NCBI GenBank assembly: GCA_030917925.1
Contig: JAUPTV010000125.1
Span: 1-61,911 of the forward strand
Origin: Pseudomonadota bacterium
GTDB lineage: Bacteria; Pseudomonadota; Gammaproteobacteria; Competibacterales; Competibacteraceae
Length of the DNA stretch: 61,911 nucleotides
Direction: 5' to 3'
Every line of letters starts with the position of its first letter. The stretch's first letter is position 1. Made by a program: the position numbers and the translations under genes. A model generated the notes under the pieces. That model saw nothing but the letters and a program-made list of their open reading frames with translations. It was not told the DNA's origin and did not search any database. Below are positions 1-7,560 of this stretch, piece by piece.

Positions 1-211
1 ATAGTTAATGTGGCGTTTTTTTAAACGCTAGAGGGGATTTTTTGTCTTTTTTATTAGGTAGAAAAAATACTTGTTTGGCTTATTGAAAAGTAGAGTTGAA
101 TAAGGAGACCGGGAATTGCTGCCATGAGGCCCAAGGTTATCTATTCGCCCGCCCCATGCCGATGGAGCAACTGGAAGTCTGGATGGCTGATCACCAAGGG
201 ACTGTTGATTA

Positions 212-235
212 GGTTCTGTTGACATTTTATCGTAT
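212..235. mobile_element. Possible terminal end of the decayed IS5-type element
   Basis: Immediately outside the transposase stop codon lies GGTTCTGTTGACATTTTATC. It resembles the terminal inverted repeat of IS5-group elements, which often carry a CTGTTGACA core. The opposite end of the element was not found, so the exact boundary and any target duplication are unknown. Confidence 0.35.
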
Positions 236-474
236 CGAAATAAAAACACAGGCGATGTGGATAAAATGCAGATAAGTACTGCATACTTGTCAAAACGCGA
301 GAAAATCCGACGGAATTGTTTAATTTTACCAATAAAACGCTCAATCAGATTGCGCTCTTTATAAAGCTTTTTATCATACCCACGCTGTACGATGCGATTG
401 ACCTTGGGTGAAATCACGGGAGTAATATGGCTCTCAAAATAATCCTTCGTGTGAATTTTCTTGTGATGCCCAAG
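227..474 (-). pseudogene. IS5-family transposase, C-terminal remnant with frameshift
   Basis: Read on the minus strand, this stretch encodes the tail of a DDE transposase. The segment YDKKLYKERNLIERFIGKIK is the C-terminal E-region (Y-x(2)-R-x(3)-E-x(6)-K) of IS5/IS1031-type enzymes. The main frame then runs off into non-homologous sequence. Moving one frame at about 275-285 restores a typical ending, STYLHFIHIACVFISIR, followed by a TAA at 227-229. The catalytic N-terminal two thirds are absent, and the frame closes upstream at a TGA near 475. The fragment is therefore both truncated and frameshifted and cannot transpose. The family call rests on motif recognition only. Confidence 0.72.
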
Positions 475-765
475 TCAGAACCGAAGAAGCCGAAGCTGGG
501 CAGTGGATGTATCTCTCCCTATCTGAATCACGGATAGCCACAGATTTTTCCGTGTCATCGAATAATCCGTTTGATCTGTGATTCAGATGATGGAACGAAG
601 TAAATACCGAATTACCAGATTTACCATGGGAAAATTTACACGAGGAGTTTTTTCCATAAGGACTTTCGCTTTATCTTGTTCCTACAACTTGGCGTGGAAA
701 CGAGATGCAACGGGCCGAGTCGTCACGATTTTTTAACGGCTTCCACTAATCGGAAATGAAAGTTA
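475..765. other. AT-rich intergenic region upstream of the chemoreceptor gene
   Basis: No credible gene is visible on either strand. The stretch holds one long-armed inverted repeat (521-588) and presumably the promoter of the chemoreceptor gene. I found no clear sigma-28 box. Base composition is lower in GC than the coding regions that follow, as expected for decayed mobile-element DNA. Confidence 0.5.
521..588. repeat. Inverted repeat with 11-bp perfect arms
   Basis: ATCTGAATCAC at 521-531 is the exact reverse complement of GTGATTCAGAT at 578-588. A smaller pair, CACGGA at 529-534 and TCCGTG at 550-555, lies inside. The arrangement could fold as a branched hairpin and resembles dispersed intergenic palindromes. 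No T-run follows, so it does not look like an intrinsic terminator. Confidence 0.6.
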
Positions 766-2487
766 ATGAACTTTAATAATCTGAAAATCGGGATCAAGAT
801 TTATCTGGGCTTTCTATTGGTGCTGCTGACTTTTATGGCGACCAGTGCCTATCAGGTATTGCAAACCAGCGCGCTGGGCGCATTACAGGACGCTGCGGCA
901 AAACGCACTACCGATGTGCTGGAAATCAAGGATATTGCTTACCGGGTCAGCGGCGCTTATACCGTCATGGCCGATGCTGTCATCAACCGCAATCTCGATG
1001 CAACCCGCAAGGCGCTGGCGGAATTGAAACAAAGCGCTGATCAGGATATTCGGAAAGTATTGGAATTGGTGGATACGGCTGAAGAGCAGGCGCTGGCCAC
1101 AGTTTTTTCCAACCAGTACCGCAACTACCTTGATCTGTTTGAAAAGCAGATGGTGCCGATTCTGGAAAAATCATCAGCGCAACACAGCGCTGTCGCCACC
1201 GCCGACGAACAAAAAATTCGTGAGCTGGATGGCGAGATTGACGCCTTGCGCATGGCAACGCAAACCCCGCTTGGCAAGATTAATGAATCGCTGACTCAGG
1301 AAAACCGGACCGCTGATCAATTGTTTGATGAGACCCGGCAAGCAATGACCAATACCCTTCTGCTCATCTCGCTTTTTACCGTTATCATCGCGGTTTTTAT
1401 TGCTTTTTTAATCACTCGCTCCATTACCCGTCCATTGATTACCGCCGTTACGGTATCTGAGTTGATCGCGAACGGCGACTTGACGATAGACATTGAGGCC
1501 AATTCTCTTGACGAAACTGGACAATTGTTACACATGATGAAGACGATGGCCACGCAACTCAAGGCGATTGTCGGTGAAGTCAATCAGGCGACCAGCGCGG
1601 TGAATCTGTCCGCCTTGGAAATTGCCCAAGGCAGCACCGATTTATCGCAGCGCACTGAAGAGCAGGCGGCGGCGCTGGAAGAGACCGCCTCCAGCATGGA
1701 AGAGCTGACTTCCACCGTCAAACAGAGCGCCGACAATGCCGGGCAGGCCAATCAGTTGGCGAGTGCAGCCCGGACGCAAGCAGAACAGGGCGGACAGGTG
1801 GTGGATCAGGCGATTGCCGCGATGAGCGCGATTAACCAAAGCAGCCGCAAGATCGCCGACATCATCAGCGTCATTGACGAAATTGCCTTTCAGACCAACC
1901 TGCTGGCGCTGAATGCGGCGGTCGAGGCGGCGCGGGCCGGAGAACAGGGTCGGGGTTTTGCGGTGGTGGCGAGCGAGGTCCGCAAACTGGCGCAACGCAG
2001 CGCCGACGCCGCCAAGGAAATCAAGGCGCTGATCACCGACAGCGTGACCAAAGTCAATGACGGCAGCCAACTGGTCGAGCGGTCCGGACGGACCCTTCAG
2101 GAGATTGTCGGCGCCGTCAAGAAAGTCAGCGATATTGTCGCTGAGATCGCTGCGGCTGCCCGTGAACAGGCCAGCGGCATTGAACAAGTCAATAAAGCCA
2201 TTCTGCAAATGGATCAGGCCACCCAACAGAATGCCGCGCTGGTCGAAGAAACCGCGTCCGCCAGTCAGGCGATGGGCGATCAGGCCAAAGAACTGCAAAA
2301 ACTGATGGGCTTCTTTAAACTGAAAACGCAGGCGCTGATCCCGCCCCAGGCCGCCGCCAGGTCGGCGCTGCGCCCCGTGACCTCGGTTAAATCGGCAGCG
2401 ACCAAACCCACCGTCCGGTCTGCACCGGTCAAACGCAAACCCACCGCGACTACCCTCTCCAGTGCTGAAGAATGGGAAGAATTTTAG
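766..2487 (+). CDS. Methyl-accepting chemotaxis protein (Tar/Tsr architecture)
   Basis: Inner-membrane chemoreceptor of 573 residues. It has a first membrane helix at about 10-30, a periplasmic four-helix-bundle sensor region to about 190, a second helix at about 195-216 and a HAMP domain to about 270. The cytoplasmic methylation and signalling helices carry the conserved hairpin tip [20 protein letters not shown] near 375-395, which docks CheA and CheW. The last residues, EEWEEF, fit the xWxxF tether that recruits CheR/CheB in high-abundance receptors such as Tar and Tsr. The ligand cannot be predicted. No other che genes lie nearby. The start ATG follows an A/G-rich GGAAATGAAAG stretch. Confidence 0.95.
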   Translation: MNFNNLKIGIKIYLGFLLVLLTFMATSAYQVLQTSALGALQDAAAKRTTDVLEIKDIAYRVSGAYTVMADAVINRNLDATRKALAELKQSADQDIRKVLELVDTAEEQALATVFSNQYRNYLDLFEKQMVPILEKSSAQHSAVATADEQKIRELDGEIDALRMATQTPLGKINESLTQENRTADQLFDETRQAMTNTLLLISLFTVIIAVFIAFLITRSITRPLITAVTVSELIANGDLTIDIEANSLDETGQLLHMMKTMATQLKAIVGEVNQATSAVNLSALEIAQGSTDLSQRTEEQAAALEETASSMEELTSTVKQSADNAGQANQLASAARTQAEQGGQVVDQAIAAMSAINQSSRKIADIISVIDEIAFQTNLLALNAAVEAARAGEQGRGFAVVASEVRKLAQRSADAAKEIKALITDSVTKVNDGSQLVERSGRTLQEIVGAVKKVSDIVAEIAAAAREQASGIEQVNKAILQMDQATQQNAALVEETASASQAMGDQAKELQKLMGFFKLKTQALIPPQAAARSALRPVTSVKSAATKPTVRSAPVKRKPTATTLSSAEEWEEF

Positions 2488-2544
2488 TGGGCTGCCGCAA
2501 AAGTTTTGGTTCTTCAAGGTTTCTTGTGGAGCAGACCAGGCGGG

Positions 2545-2799
2545 TTAATGTTTTAATTGATCTCCAGACGAAAACCGCTCGCGCCGACTGACGGCGACGG
2601 GATAGACCTTGACCTGAATCTTGGTGCAGGACGCTCCCGAACCGCAACCGCTACAACCCGTCGGCGCGGCGCTGGATGCGGCTGAACCGTCGTCCTTCCG
2701 GCGAGCACCGAACCGGAACCAACTGACCGGCGCATAAGTCCGCACCAGTGCCAGCACGGCGATGCCCACAATCAACAATGCCAAACCGTCTTGCCACAT
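2545..2799 (-). CDS. FeoB-associated Cys-rich membrane protein
   Basis: An 84-residue protein. It has one N-terminal membrane helix (LALLIVGIAVLALVRTY), a basic segment, then a short cysteine cluster, CSGCGSGASC. This is the layout of the small FeoB-associated Cys-rich proteins that follow feoB in many bacteria and may help iron or redox handling at the transporter. The start codon lies 1 nt beyond the feoB stop, so the two are almost certainly co-transcribed and translationally coupled. The C-terminal tail beyond the cysteines shows no recognised motif. It faces the chemoreceptor gene convergently. Confidence 0.75.
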   Translation of the reverse strand: MWQDGLALLIVGIAVLALVRTYAPVSWFRFGARRKDDGSAASSAAPTGCSGCGSGASCTKIQVKVYPVAVSRRERFSSGDQLKH

Positions 2800-2800
2800 G

Positions 2801-4705
2801 TCAGCCGCCTCCGAACGCCAGCGCTACCCGGTAGGTGACCAGAGCCGCGACATAGGCCAGCGCCATCAGATAGACGAACATGAATACCGGCCAGCGCCAG
2901 GAGTTGGTTTCACGCTTGGCCGCGGCCAGGGTCGCCAGACATTGCGGGGCGAACACATACCAGGCCAGTAACGCCAGCGCGGTCGCCAGGCTCCATTGGT
3001 TGGCCAAGGTCGTGGCCAGGGCCTCGGTCACCGCCTCTTCATTGCCGCTCAGGGCGTACACCGTACCCAGCGCTGCCACTGCTACTTCTCTCGCCGCCAA
3101 GCCCGGCACCAGGGCAATCGCAATCTGCCAGTTGAACCCAATCGGTGCCAGCAACGGCTCCAGCCCACGCCCGATCATTCCGGCAAAGCTGTAATAAATC
3201 GCCGGTTCCGTCGATCCTTCCGGCGCACCGGGAAAGGTCGAGAGAAACCACAACACCACCAGCACGCTCAGAATGATCGTACCGATCCGCCGGATGAAAA
3301 TTTTGGCACGATCCCACAACCCCAGCAGCACATTCATCGGATTCGGCCACTTGTAGCTCGGCAACTCCATCAACAACGCTTGCCGGTTGCCGCGCAACAC
3401 CGTTAGCCGCAACACCCCTGCCGCCAGCAACGCGCCAACCACGCCGATAGCGTACAACCCGAACATGACCAGCCCTTGCAAACCGATCCCGCCCCACACC
3501 GTGGTATTGGGGATGAACGCGGCGATTAGCAGGATGTACACCGGCAACCGCGCCGAACAGGTCATCAGCGGCGCGATCAGAATAGTGGTCAGCCGATCCA
3601 GCGGGTGCGCAATGGCGCGGGTGGCCATGATGCCGGGAATCGCACAGGCAAAGCTGGACAGCAACGGGATAAAGGCGCGGCCATTCAAACCAACCCCGCT
3701 CATCAACCGATCCATCAGAAAGGCGGCGCGGGTCATGTAGCCGAAGTCTTCCAGCAGCAGGATGAACAGGAACAAGATCAGGATTTGCGGCAGAAAAATC
3801 ACCACCCCGGCGATCCCGGCGATAATTCCGTCTACCAACAGACTTTTAAGCAGACCGTCCGCCATCTGGGCCGAGACGGCCTCTTGCAGGGCCGCCATGC
3901 CGCCATCGATCCAGTCCATCGGGGTCGCCGCCCAACTGAACACCGCCTGGAACATCAGAAACAGAATACTGAGCAGAATCAGTGGTCCCGCCACCGGATG
4001 CAGCACCACTCGATCCAGTTGCCGGGTCAGCCGCTCCGGGGTGCCTTCCTGAATCACCGCTTCTTTGAGCAGACGTTCGACTTCGCGGTGATAGGCGCGA
4101 ATCGCGTCCGGCGAAGGTTCCTGCCATTCATCGGTCGTCGCGGTTCCCACCGTAGTCGGGGCCTGATCCAGCAGCGTATCGATCTCACCCAGCAGGTCCT
4201 GCACCCCGTGCTTACGCATCGCTACAGTGGTCACCACCGGAATCCCCAATTGCTTCGACAGGGTTTCGATGCTGATTTGGCAACCGCGCTTTTCGGCAAT
4301 GTCCATCATATTCAGCGCCAGAATCAGCGGGCGGCCCAGTTGCCGCAACTCCAGCAACAGCCGCAGATGTTGACCCAGGTTGGTCGCATCGGTCACGCAA
4401 ACTACCGCATCCGGCAACCCTTCCAGGGTCTGCCGCCCGAGCACCACATCGCGGGTAATCGCTTCATCGGGACTGCGGGCGCGCAGGCTGTAACTGCCGG
4501 GCAGGTCCAGCAATTCGATGGTATGACCGACGGGCGTCCGCAACTGCCCGCTTTTCCGTTCGACGGTCACACCGGGGTAATTGGCGGTCTTTTGTCGGCC
4601 CCCGGTCAGGGTATTGAACAGGGTGGTCTTGCCGCAGTTGGGCGGCCCGACCAGCGCAATCTGAATCTTCCGGGGGTTATCGGCGGTCAGGGTAGCGGCG
4701 CTCAT
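2801..4705 (-). CDS. feoB: Ferrous iron transport protein B
   Basis: Inner-membrane ferrous iron permease with an N-terminal GTPase domain, 634 residues (E. coli FeoB has about 770, but shorter forms are common). Visible motifs are G1 GPPNCGKT at 20-27 (a Pro replaces the usual Asn in GNPN), G2 region NYPGVTVE, G3 DLPGSYSL, and G4 NMMD near 132. The membrane part contains two gate-like segments with conserved Cys residues (FACAIPGIMATR and LMTCSARLPVYILL). The start overlaps the feoA stop by 4 nt (ATGA). It belongs to the bfr-feoA-feoB-Cys-rich operon under a Fur box. Confidence 0.96.
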   Translation of the reverse strand: MSAATLTADNPRKIQIALVGPPNCGKTTLFNTLTGGRQKTANYPGVTVERKSGQLRTPVGHTIELLDLPGSYSLRARSPDEAITRDVVLGRQTLEGLPDAVVCVTDATNLGQHLRLLLELRQLGRPLILALNMMDIAEKRGCQISIETLSKQLGIPVVTTVAMRKHGVQDLLGEIDTLLDQAPTTVGTATTDEWQEPSPDAIRAYHREVERLLKEAVIQEGTPERLTRQLDRVVLHPVAGPLILLSILFLMFQAVFSWAATPMDWIDGGMAALQEAVSAQMADGLLKSLLVDGIIAGIAGVVIFLPQILILFLFILLLEDFGYMTRAAFLMDRLMSGVGLNGRAFIPLLSSFACAIPGIMATRAIAHPLDRLTTILIAPLMTCSARLPVYILLIAAFIPNTTVWGGIGLQGLVMFGLYAIGVVGALLAAGVLRLTVLRGNRQALLMELPSYKWPNPMNVLLGLWDRAKIFIRRIGTIILSVLVVLWFLSTFPGAPEGSTEPAIYYSFAGMIGRGLEPLLAPIGFNWQIAIALVPGLAAREVAVAALGTVYALSGNEEAVTEALATTLANQWSLATALALLAWYVFAPQCLATLAAAKRETNSWRWPVFMFVYLMALAYVAALVTYRVALAFGGG

Positions 4706-5055
4706 GCTCCATGCTCCTGGTTGGACAGCGCTCCAGGCCCGGCGGGATCAAGCAACGGCCCCACCAGCACCGCATTGGCCTCAACCTGCCGCAAGGCCAC
4801 GGTCATGCTCTGGTTGATCCGCACCGCCAGTGGATCGCGGCCCAACAAACCGTAATGCAGCACCTCGATACAGGCGCCTTCGACAAAACCCATTTCCAGC
4901 AGGCCGCGTTCCACATCGTGATCGCCCATCCCGCTGACCGCCAGAATGCGCCCAACACTGCCCCGTGGCATTTGGCCTAACGATTGGGTCAAACCGGCCT
5001 TGACCAGACGCCCTACTTCAAAGGTCTGGCGTTCCTGCTCGGCATAGGCATTCAT
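4702..5055 (-). CDS. feoA: Ferrous iron transport protein A
   Basis: Small cytosolic SH3-like protein that assists FeoB, 117 residues. The core from about residue 30 (LGQMPRGSVGRILAVSG) to about 105 matches FeoA, with the conserved G-x-hydrophobic pattern LLEMGFVEGACIEVL and the strand DPLAVRINQSMTVALRQ. About 25 residues precede the core, longer than in E. coli FeoA (75 residues). The gene sits directly after the ferritin-like gene and overlaps feoB by 4 nt, so translation is probably coupled. Confidence 0.93.
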   Translation of the reverse strand: MNAYAEQERQTFEVGRLVKAGLTQSLGQMPRGSVGRILAVSGMGDHDVERGLLEMGFVEGACIEVLHYGLLGRDPLAVRINQSMTVALRQVEANAVLVGPLLDPAGPGALSNQEHGA

Positions 5056-5520
5056 TCAAACCCCCTCCGTCGCCGTCCGGGTCTGGCCGGGCGCCCGCAA
5101 CATTTTGTCCACTTCATCGAGATGGGTCTGTTCCTCGGCGATCTGGGTACGGGCGTACTCTTCCAGCCGCACATCCCGGTCATTGGCGCACTCCAGCAGG
5201 TCGTAATACGCCTTGAGGGCTTCCTGCTCATGCGCCCGCGATTCGCGCAGGATGTCGCCGATGTCGTGCTGGTGGGTTTCCAGCAGCGGGCCAATGCCCA
5301 GCGAAGGATGGCCGCCCAGACTGGTGATCAGCTCCCCGGCCAGGCGGGCGTGCAGCAGACTTTCATCGGCCTGAGCGTTGAGCCAGCCGACGATGGGGAT
5401 GCGGTTGTAGCCGTACACCATCAGCGCGTAATGGGTGTAACGCACGACACCGGCTAACTCCAGTTCGAGAATCCGGTTCAACACGCCAATAGCGGCGTTT
5501 TTATCGAGTGATTGAGTCAT
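5056..5520 (-). CDS. bfr: Bacterioferritin-like diiron protein
   Basis: Ferritin-like four-helix protein, 154 residues from the chosen ATG at 5520, which has AAGGA about 10 nt upstream. An upstream in-frame codon at 5589 would add 23 residues without family similarity. Candidate diiron ligands are the Glu in LELELAGVVRY, the E/H pair in DESLLHA, and the pair in AEEQTHLDE. The spacing ESLLH differs from the ExxH of classical Bfr. The haem-binding Met of E. coli Bfr (EMKH) is not seen, so haem binding is doubtful. It leads the feo operon, pairing iron storage or detoxification with uptake under one Fur-box promoter. Confidence 0.85.
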   Translation of the reverse strand: MTQSLDKNAAIGVLNRILELELAGVVRYTHYALMVYGYNRIPIVGWLNAQADESLLHARLAGELITSLGGHPSLGIGPLLETHQHDIGDILRESRAHEQEALKAYYDLLECANDRDVRLEEYARTQIAEEQTHLDEVDKMLRAPGQTRTATEGV

Positions 5521-5624
5521 CTTAATGATATCCTTAGTTATTAATGGAAATTGGATGCTTAAGCTGGCCTCGTTAAAGAAGCGGCTCAAGCGATGAAAAG
5601 CTTCAGCTTTCCCACACTTAAAAT

Positions 5625-5653
5625 AATATATATCAAATAAGAATCATTCTCAA
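5625..5653 (-). promoter_or_regulatory. Fur-box promoter of the bfr-feoAB operon
   Basis: On the minus strand, TTGAGA (5653-5648) and TATATT (5630-5625) are separated by exactly 17 nt, giving a good sigma-70 promoter. A 7-1-7 near-palindrome, TAAGAATCATTCTCA at 5638-5652, overlaps the -35 element and spacer. It matches the Fur-box pattern TGATAAT-N-ATTATCA closely. Iron-loaded Fur bound here would block RNA polymerase, so ferritin and feo genes should be iron-repressed together. The predicted transcript start is near 5618, about 100 nt upstream of the bfr start. Confidence 0.8.
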
Positions 5654-5683
5654 ATAAAAAATTAACATTATGATTTAATTTAT

Positions 5684-6118
5684 TTATTTATGCAGGGAAT
5701 GAAGATCCTGATCGGTACTCGCTTCAACTTCTGACCCACGACCTTCCGTACAACACGCACACACACCGTACAGCACAATCTCATGCCGCTGGACGCAAAA
5801 ATCTTGAGGAGCCAGCGCTTCCAGACCGTGGACACAGCCGGTCAGATCAAACACCCGCTGGCACTGCTGACAGATGAAGTGGTGATGGTGACCCCGGTCA
5901 GCCGGTTCGTAGCAAGGGGAGGCGCCGGGAATCTCGACCGGTACGATCACCTCCTCGGCAATAAAAGTTTTCAAAGCGCGGTAGACCGTCGCTAACCCAA
6001 TCCCTGCACTGTCCTGACTGGCCTGCTGGCGAATGTCCTGCGGCGTCAGCGGCCGCCCGGCCTGCCGCAAAACATTCAGAATCACCTCGCGTTGCCGCGT
6101 GGAATAGCTCATGTTCAT
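5684..6118 (-). CDS. Fur-family metalloregulator (Fur or Zur)
   Basis: DNA-binding metal sensor of 144 residues. The winged helix covers about 5-70 (YSTRQREVILNVLRQ, GIGLATVYRALKTF). The dimerisation and metal part has HHHHFICQQC at 77-86 and CACC at 120-123, giving the CxxC...CxxC structural zinc site of Fur/Zur/PerR proteins. Its own upstream region (6136-6180) carries palindromes that are repeated in front of the zinc operon at 9360. That argues for a Zur role, while its position before the Fur-box feo operon argues for Fur. The sequence alone does not settle which. Start at ATG 6118 after a G-run ribosome site; ATG 6112 is an alternative. Confidence 0.88.
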   Translation of the reverse strand: MNMSYSTRQREVILNVLRQAGRPLTPQDIRQQASQDSAGIGLATVYRALKTFIAEEVIVPVEIPGASPCYEPADRGHHHHFICQQCQRVFDLTGCVHGLEALAPQDFCVQRHEIVLYGVCACCTEGRGSEVEASTDQDLHSLHK

Positions 6119-6135
6119 TTCCCCCCTGACTCAAT

Positions 6136-6180
6136 TTGAGAATGGATTGTCCTACTAAAAATTGAGACCCCCCATCTCAA
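6136..6180. promoter_or_regulatory. Operator region of the Fur-family gene (copy A)
   Basis: Two elements are visible. TTGAGA-N7-TCTCAA (6162-6180) is a perfect 6-bp-arm palindrome. GAGAATGGATTGTC (6138-6151) is an imperfect GAnAAT-N2-ATTnTC palindrome. Both recur at matching positions in copy B (9296-9340). They lie 18-62 nt upstream of the regulator start, where autoregulation would be exerted. The binding protein is inferred to be the regulator encoded next to it. Confidence 0.6.
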
Positions 6181-6195
6181 ATGAATCGGTACGGG

Positions 6196-6240
6196 TCGAT
6201 AAACCTGGCCACACCCATGACAACGCGGTGTCCTCGCCAT
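6196..6240 (+). pseudogene. cobW remnant (copy A of the duplicated unit)
   Basis: The plus strand reads PGHTHDNAVSS at about 6204-6236, nearly the same as [11 protein letters not shown] in the C-terminal domain of the intact CobW protein (about 10401-10433). Nucleotide similarity spans roughly 35 bases. It sits just beyond the copy A operator, where the divergent cobW gene begins in copy B. It therefore looks like the last trace of a second cobW gene that lost most of its length. No start codon or GTPase motif remains. The DAHP synthase stop codon follows at 6265. Confidence 0.6.
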
Positions 6241-6264
6241 CCACAACGTACCCTTCGCCTTCAG

Positions 6265-7374
6265 CTATTGGGTCAGGGTCCGCCGCGCCCGCACGGCCTG
6301 CGCCAGTTGGTCGAGCAGACGCACGGAATCCTCCCAGCCGATGCAGGGGTCAGTAATGCTTTGACCGTACACCAGCGGTTGATCGAGGCGCAGATCCTGC
6401 CGGCCCTCGACCAGATGGGATTCCACCGCCACCCCCATGATTCGTGCGCTACCCGCCGCGATTTGCCCGGCGACCGCCGCGCCCGAGACCAACTGCCGCT
6501 GGAACCCTCCGGGAGTGTTTCCGTGTGAGAGATCGATCATCAACCGTTCGGGCAAATTGGACCGGGCGAGTTCAGCGCAAGCCGCCTCCACGCTCGTCTG
6601 ATCGTAGTTAGGTTGGCTCCCCCCGCGCAGGATGATGTGGCAGTCAGTGTTACCGAGGGTATCGACAATGGCCACTTGCCCGGACTTGTGCACCGACAGG
6701 AAGTGATGGCGCTGGCGGGCGGCCAGAATCGCCGCGATGGCGATCCGCACGTTGCCGTCAGTGCCGTTCTTGAACCCGACCGGCGACGACAGCCCGGAAG
6801 CGAGTTCACGATGCACCTGCGATTCGGTGGTCCGCGCCCCGATGGCACCCCAGGAGACCAGATCGCCGATGTACTGGGGAGAAATCACATCGAGAAATTC
6901 GCAACCGGCGGGAACGCCCGCCTGATTGATGCGCACGAGCAGGTCGCGAGCGATGCGCAGCCCCTCGTTGATCCGGAAGCTGCCGTTCAGAGAGGGATCG
7001 TTGATCAGGCCCTTCCAGCCGACGGTAGTACGCGGCTTCTCGAAATAGACGCGCATCACGATTTCGAGATCTTCGCCTAACCGGTCGCGCTCCGCTTTCA
7101 GGCGCGACGCATAGTCCAGCGCGGAAGCCGGATCGTGGATGGAGCAAGGCCCGATGACGACCAGGAGCCGGTCGGAAACGCCATGCACGATAGCGCGCAC
7201 TTGGTTACGGGTTTCCGCGATGAACGCTTCCGCTGGTGTGTTCTTGATCGGAAAGAACTGAATCAGGTGCGCCGGCGGCGGCAACGGCACGATGTTCTCG
7301 ATGCGCTGGTCATCGGTCGCCGAGGTGCGGTCGGTCAGCGGGGACGCTGACTCGTCGTTAGGGAAATGGGTCAT
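6265..7374 (-). CDS. 3-deoxy-7-phosphoheptulonate synthase (DAHP synthase, AroF/G/H type)
   Basis: Catalyses condensation of phosphoenolpyruvate and erythrose 4-phosphate, the first step of the shikimate pathway, in the cytosol. It has 369 residues from ATG 7374; a TTG at 7413 would add 13. Family signatures are VVIGPCSIHDPASALDYA near the N-terminus, the segment KPRTTVGWKGLINDP, and the metal/substrate stretches RGGSQPNYD and IDLSHGNTPG. Which aromatic amino acid feeds back on it cannot be told. No other aro genes are adjacent. It lies inside the block bounded by the two duplicated operator regions. Confidence 0.95.
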   Translation of the reverse strand: MTHFPNDESASPLTDRTSATDDQRIENIVPLPPPAHLIQFFPIKNTPAEAFIAETRNQVRAIVHGVSDRLLVVIGPCSIHDPASALDYASRLKAERDRLGEDLEIVMRVYFEKPRTTVGWKGLINDPSLNGSFRINEGLRIARDLLVRINQAGVPAGCEFLDVISPQYIGDLVSWGAIGARTTESQVHRELASGLSSPVGFKNGTDGNVRIAIAAILAARQRHHFLSVHKSGQVAIVDTLGNTDCHIILRGGSQPNYDQTSVEAACAELARSNLPERLMIDLSHGNTPGGFQRQLVSGAAVAGQIAAGSARIMGVAVESHLVEGRQDLRLDQPLVYGQSITDPCIGWEDSVRLLDQLAQAVRARRTLTQ

Positions 7375-7560
7375 GATCTGAGCATCTCTTGGCAAGGAGA
7401 ATCGGTTTTTCAAACAGGCATTAGGCTATCTTATGGCTTTAGAGTTTATTCCGCATCGCGCCGAATAATCCACGAGCCGGTCGGCCTCCAATGCGACCTT
7501 CCCTGCCGACGGCTGAAATCCTCAGCGATTCATTACTTTGACTTGCCTTGGTCAGGATTT

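Noticed and set aside
1642-2517. Long minus-strand open frame opposite the chemoreceptor gene
   Set aside because: It is the complement of the conserved signalling domain, with biased composition typical of a shadow frame in GC-rich DNA.
3605-4855. 416-codon plus-strand frame opposite feoB/feoA
   Set aside because: It runs antisense through clear FeoB and FeoA sequence, is rich in Gln/Arg/His, and has no recognisable domain.
6162-6528. Plus-strand frames overlapping the 3' end of the DAHP synthase gene as a new gene
   Set aside because: Only about 35 bases resemble cobW; the rest is antisense to the DAHP synthase.
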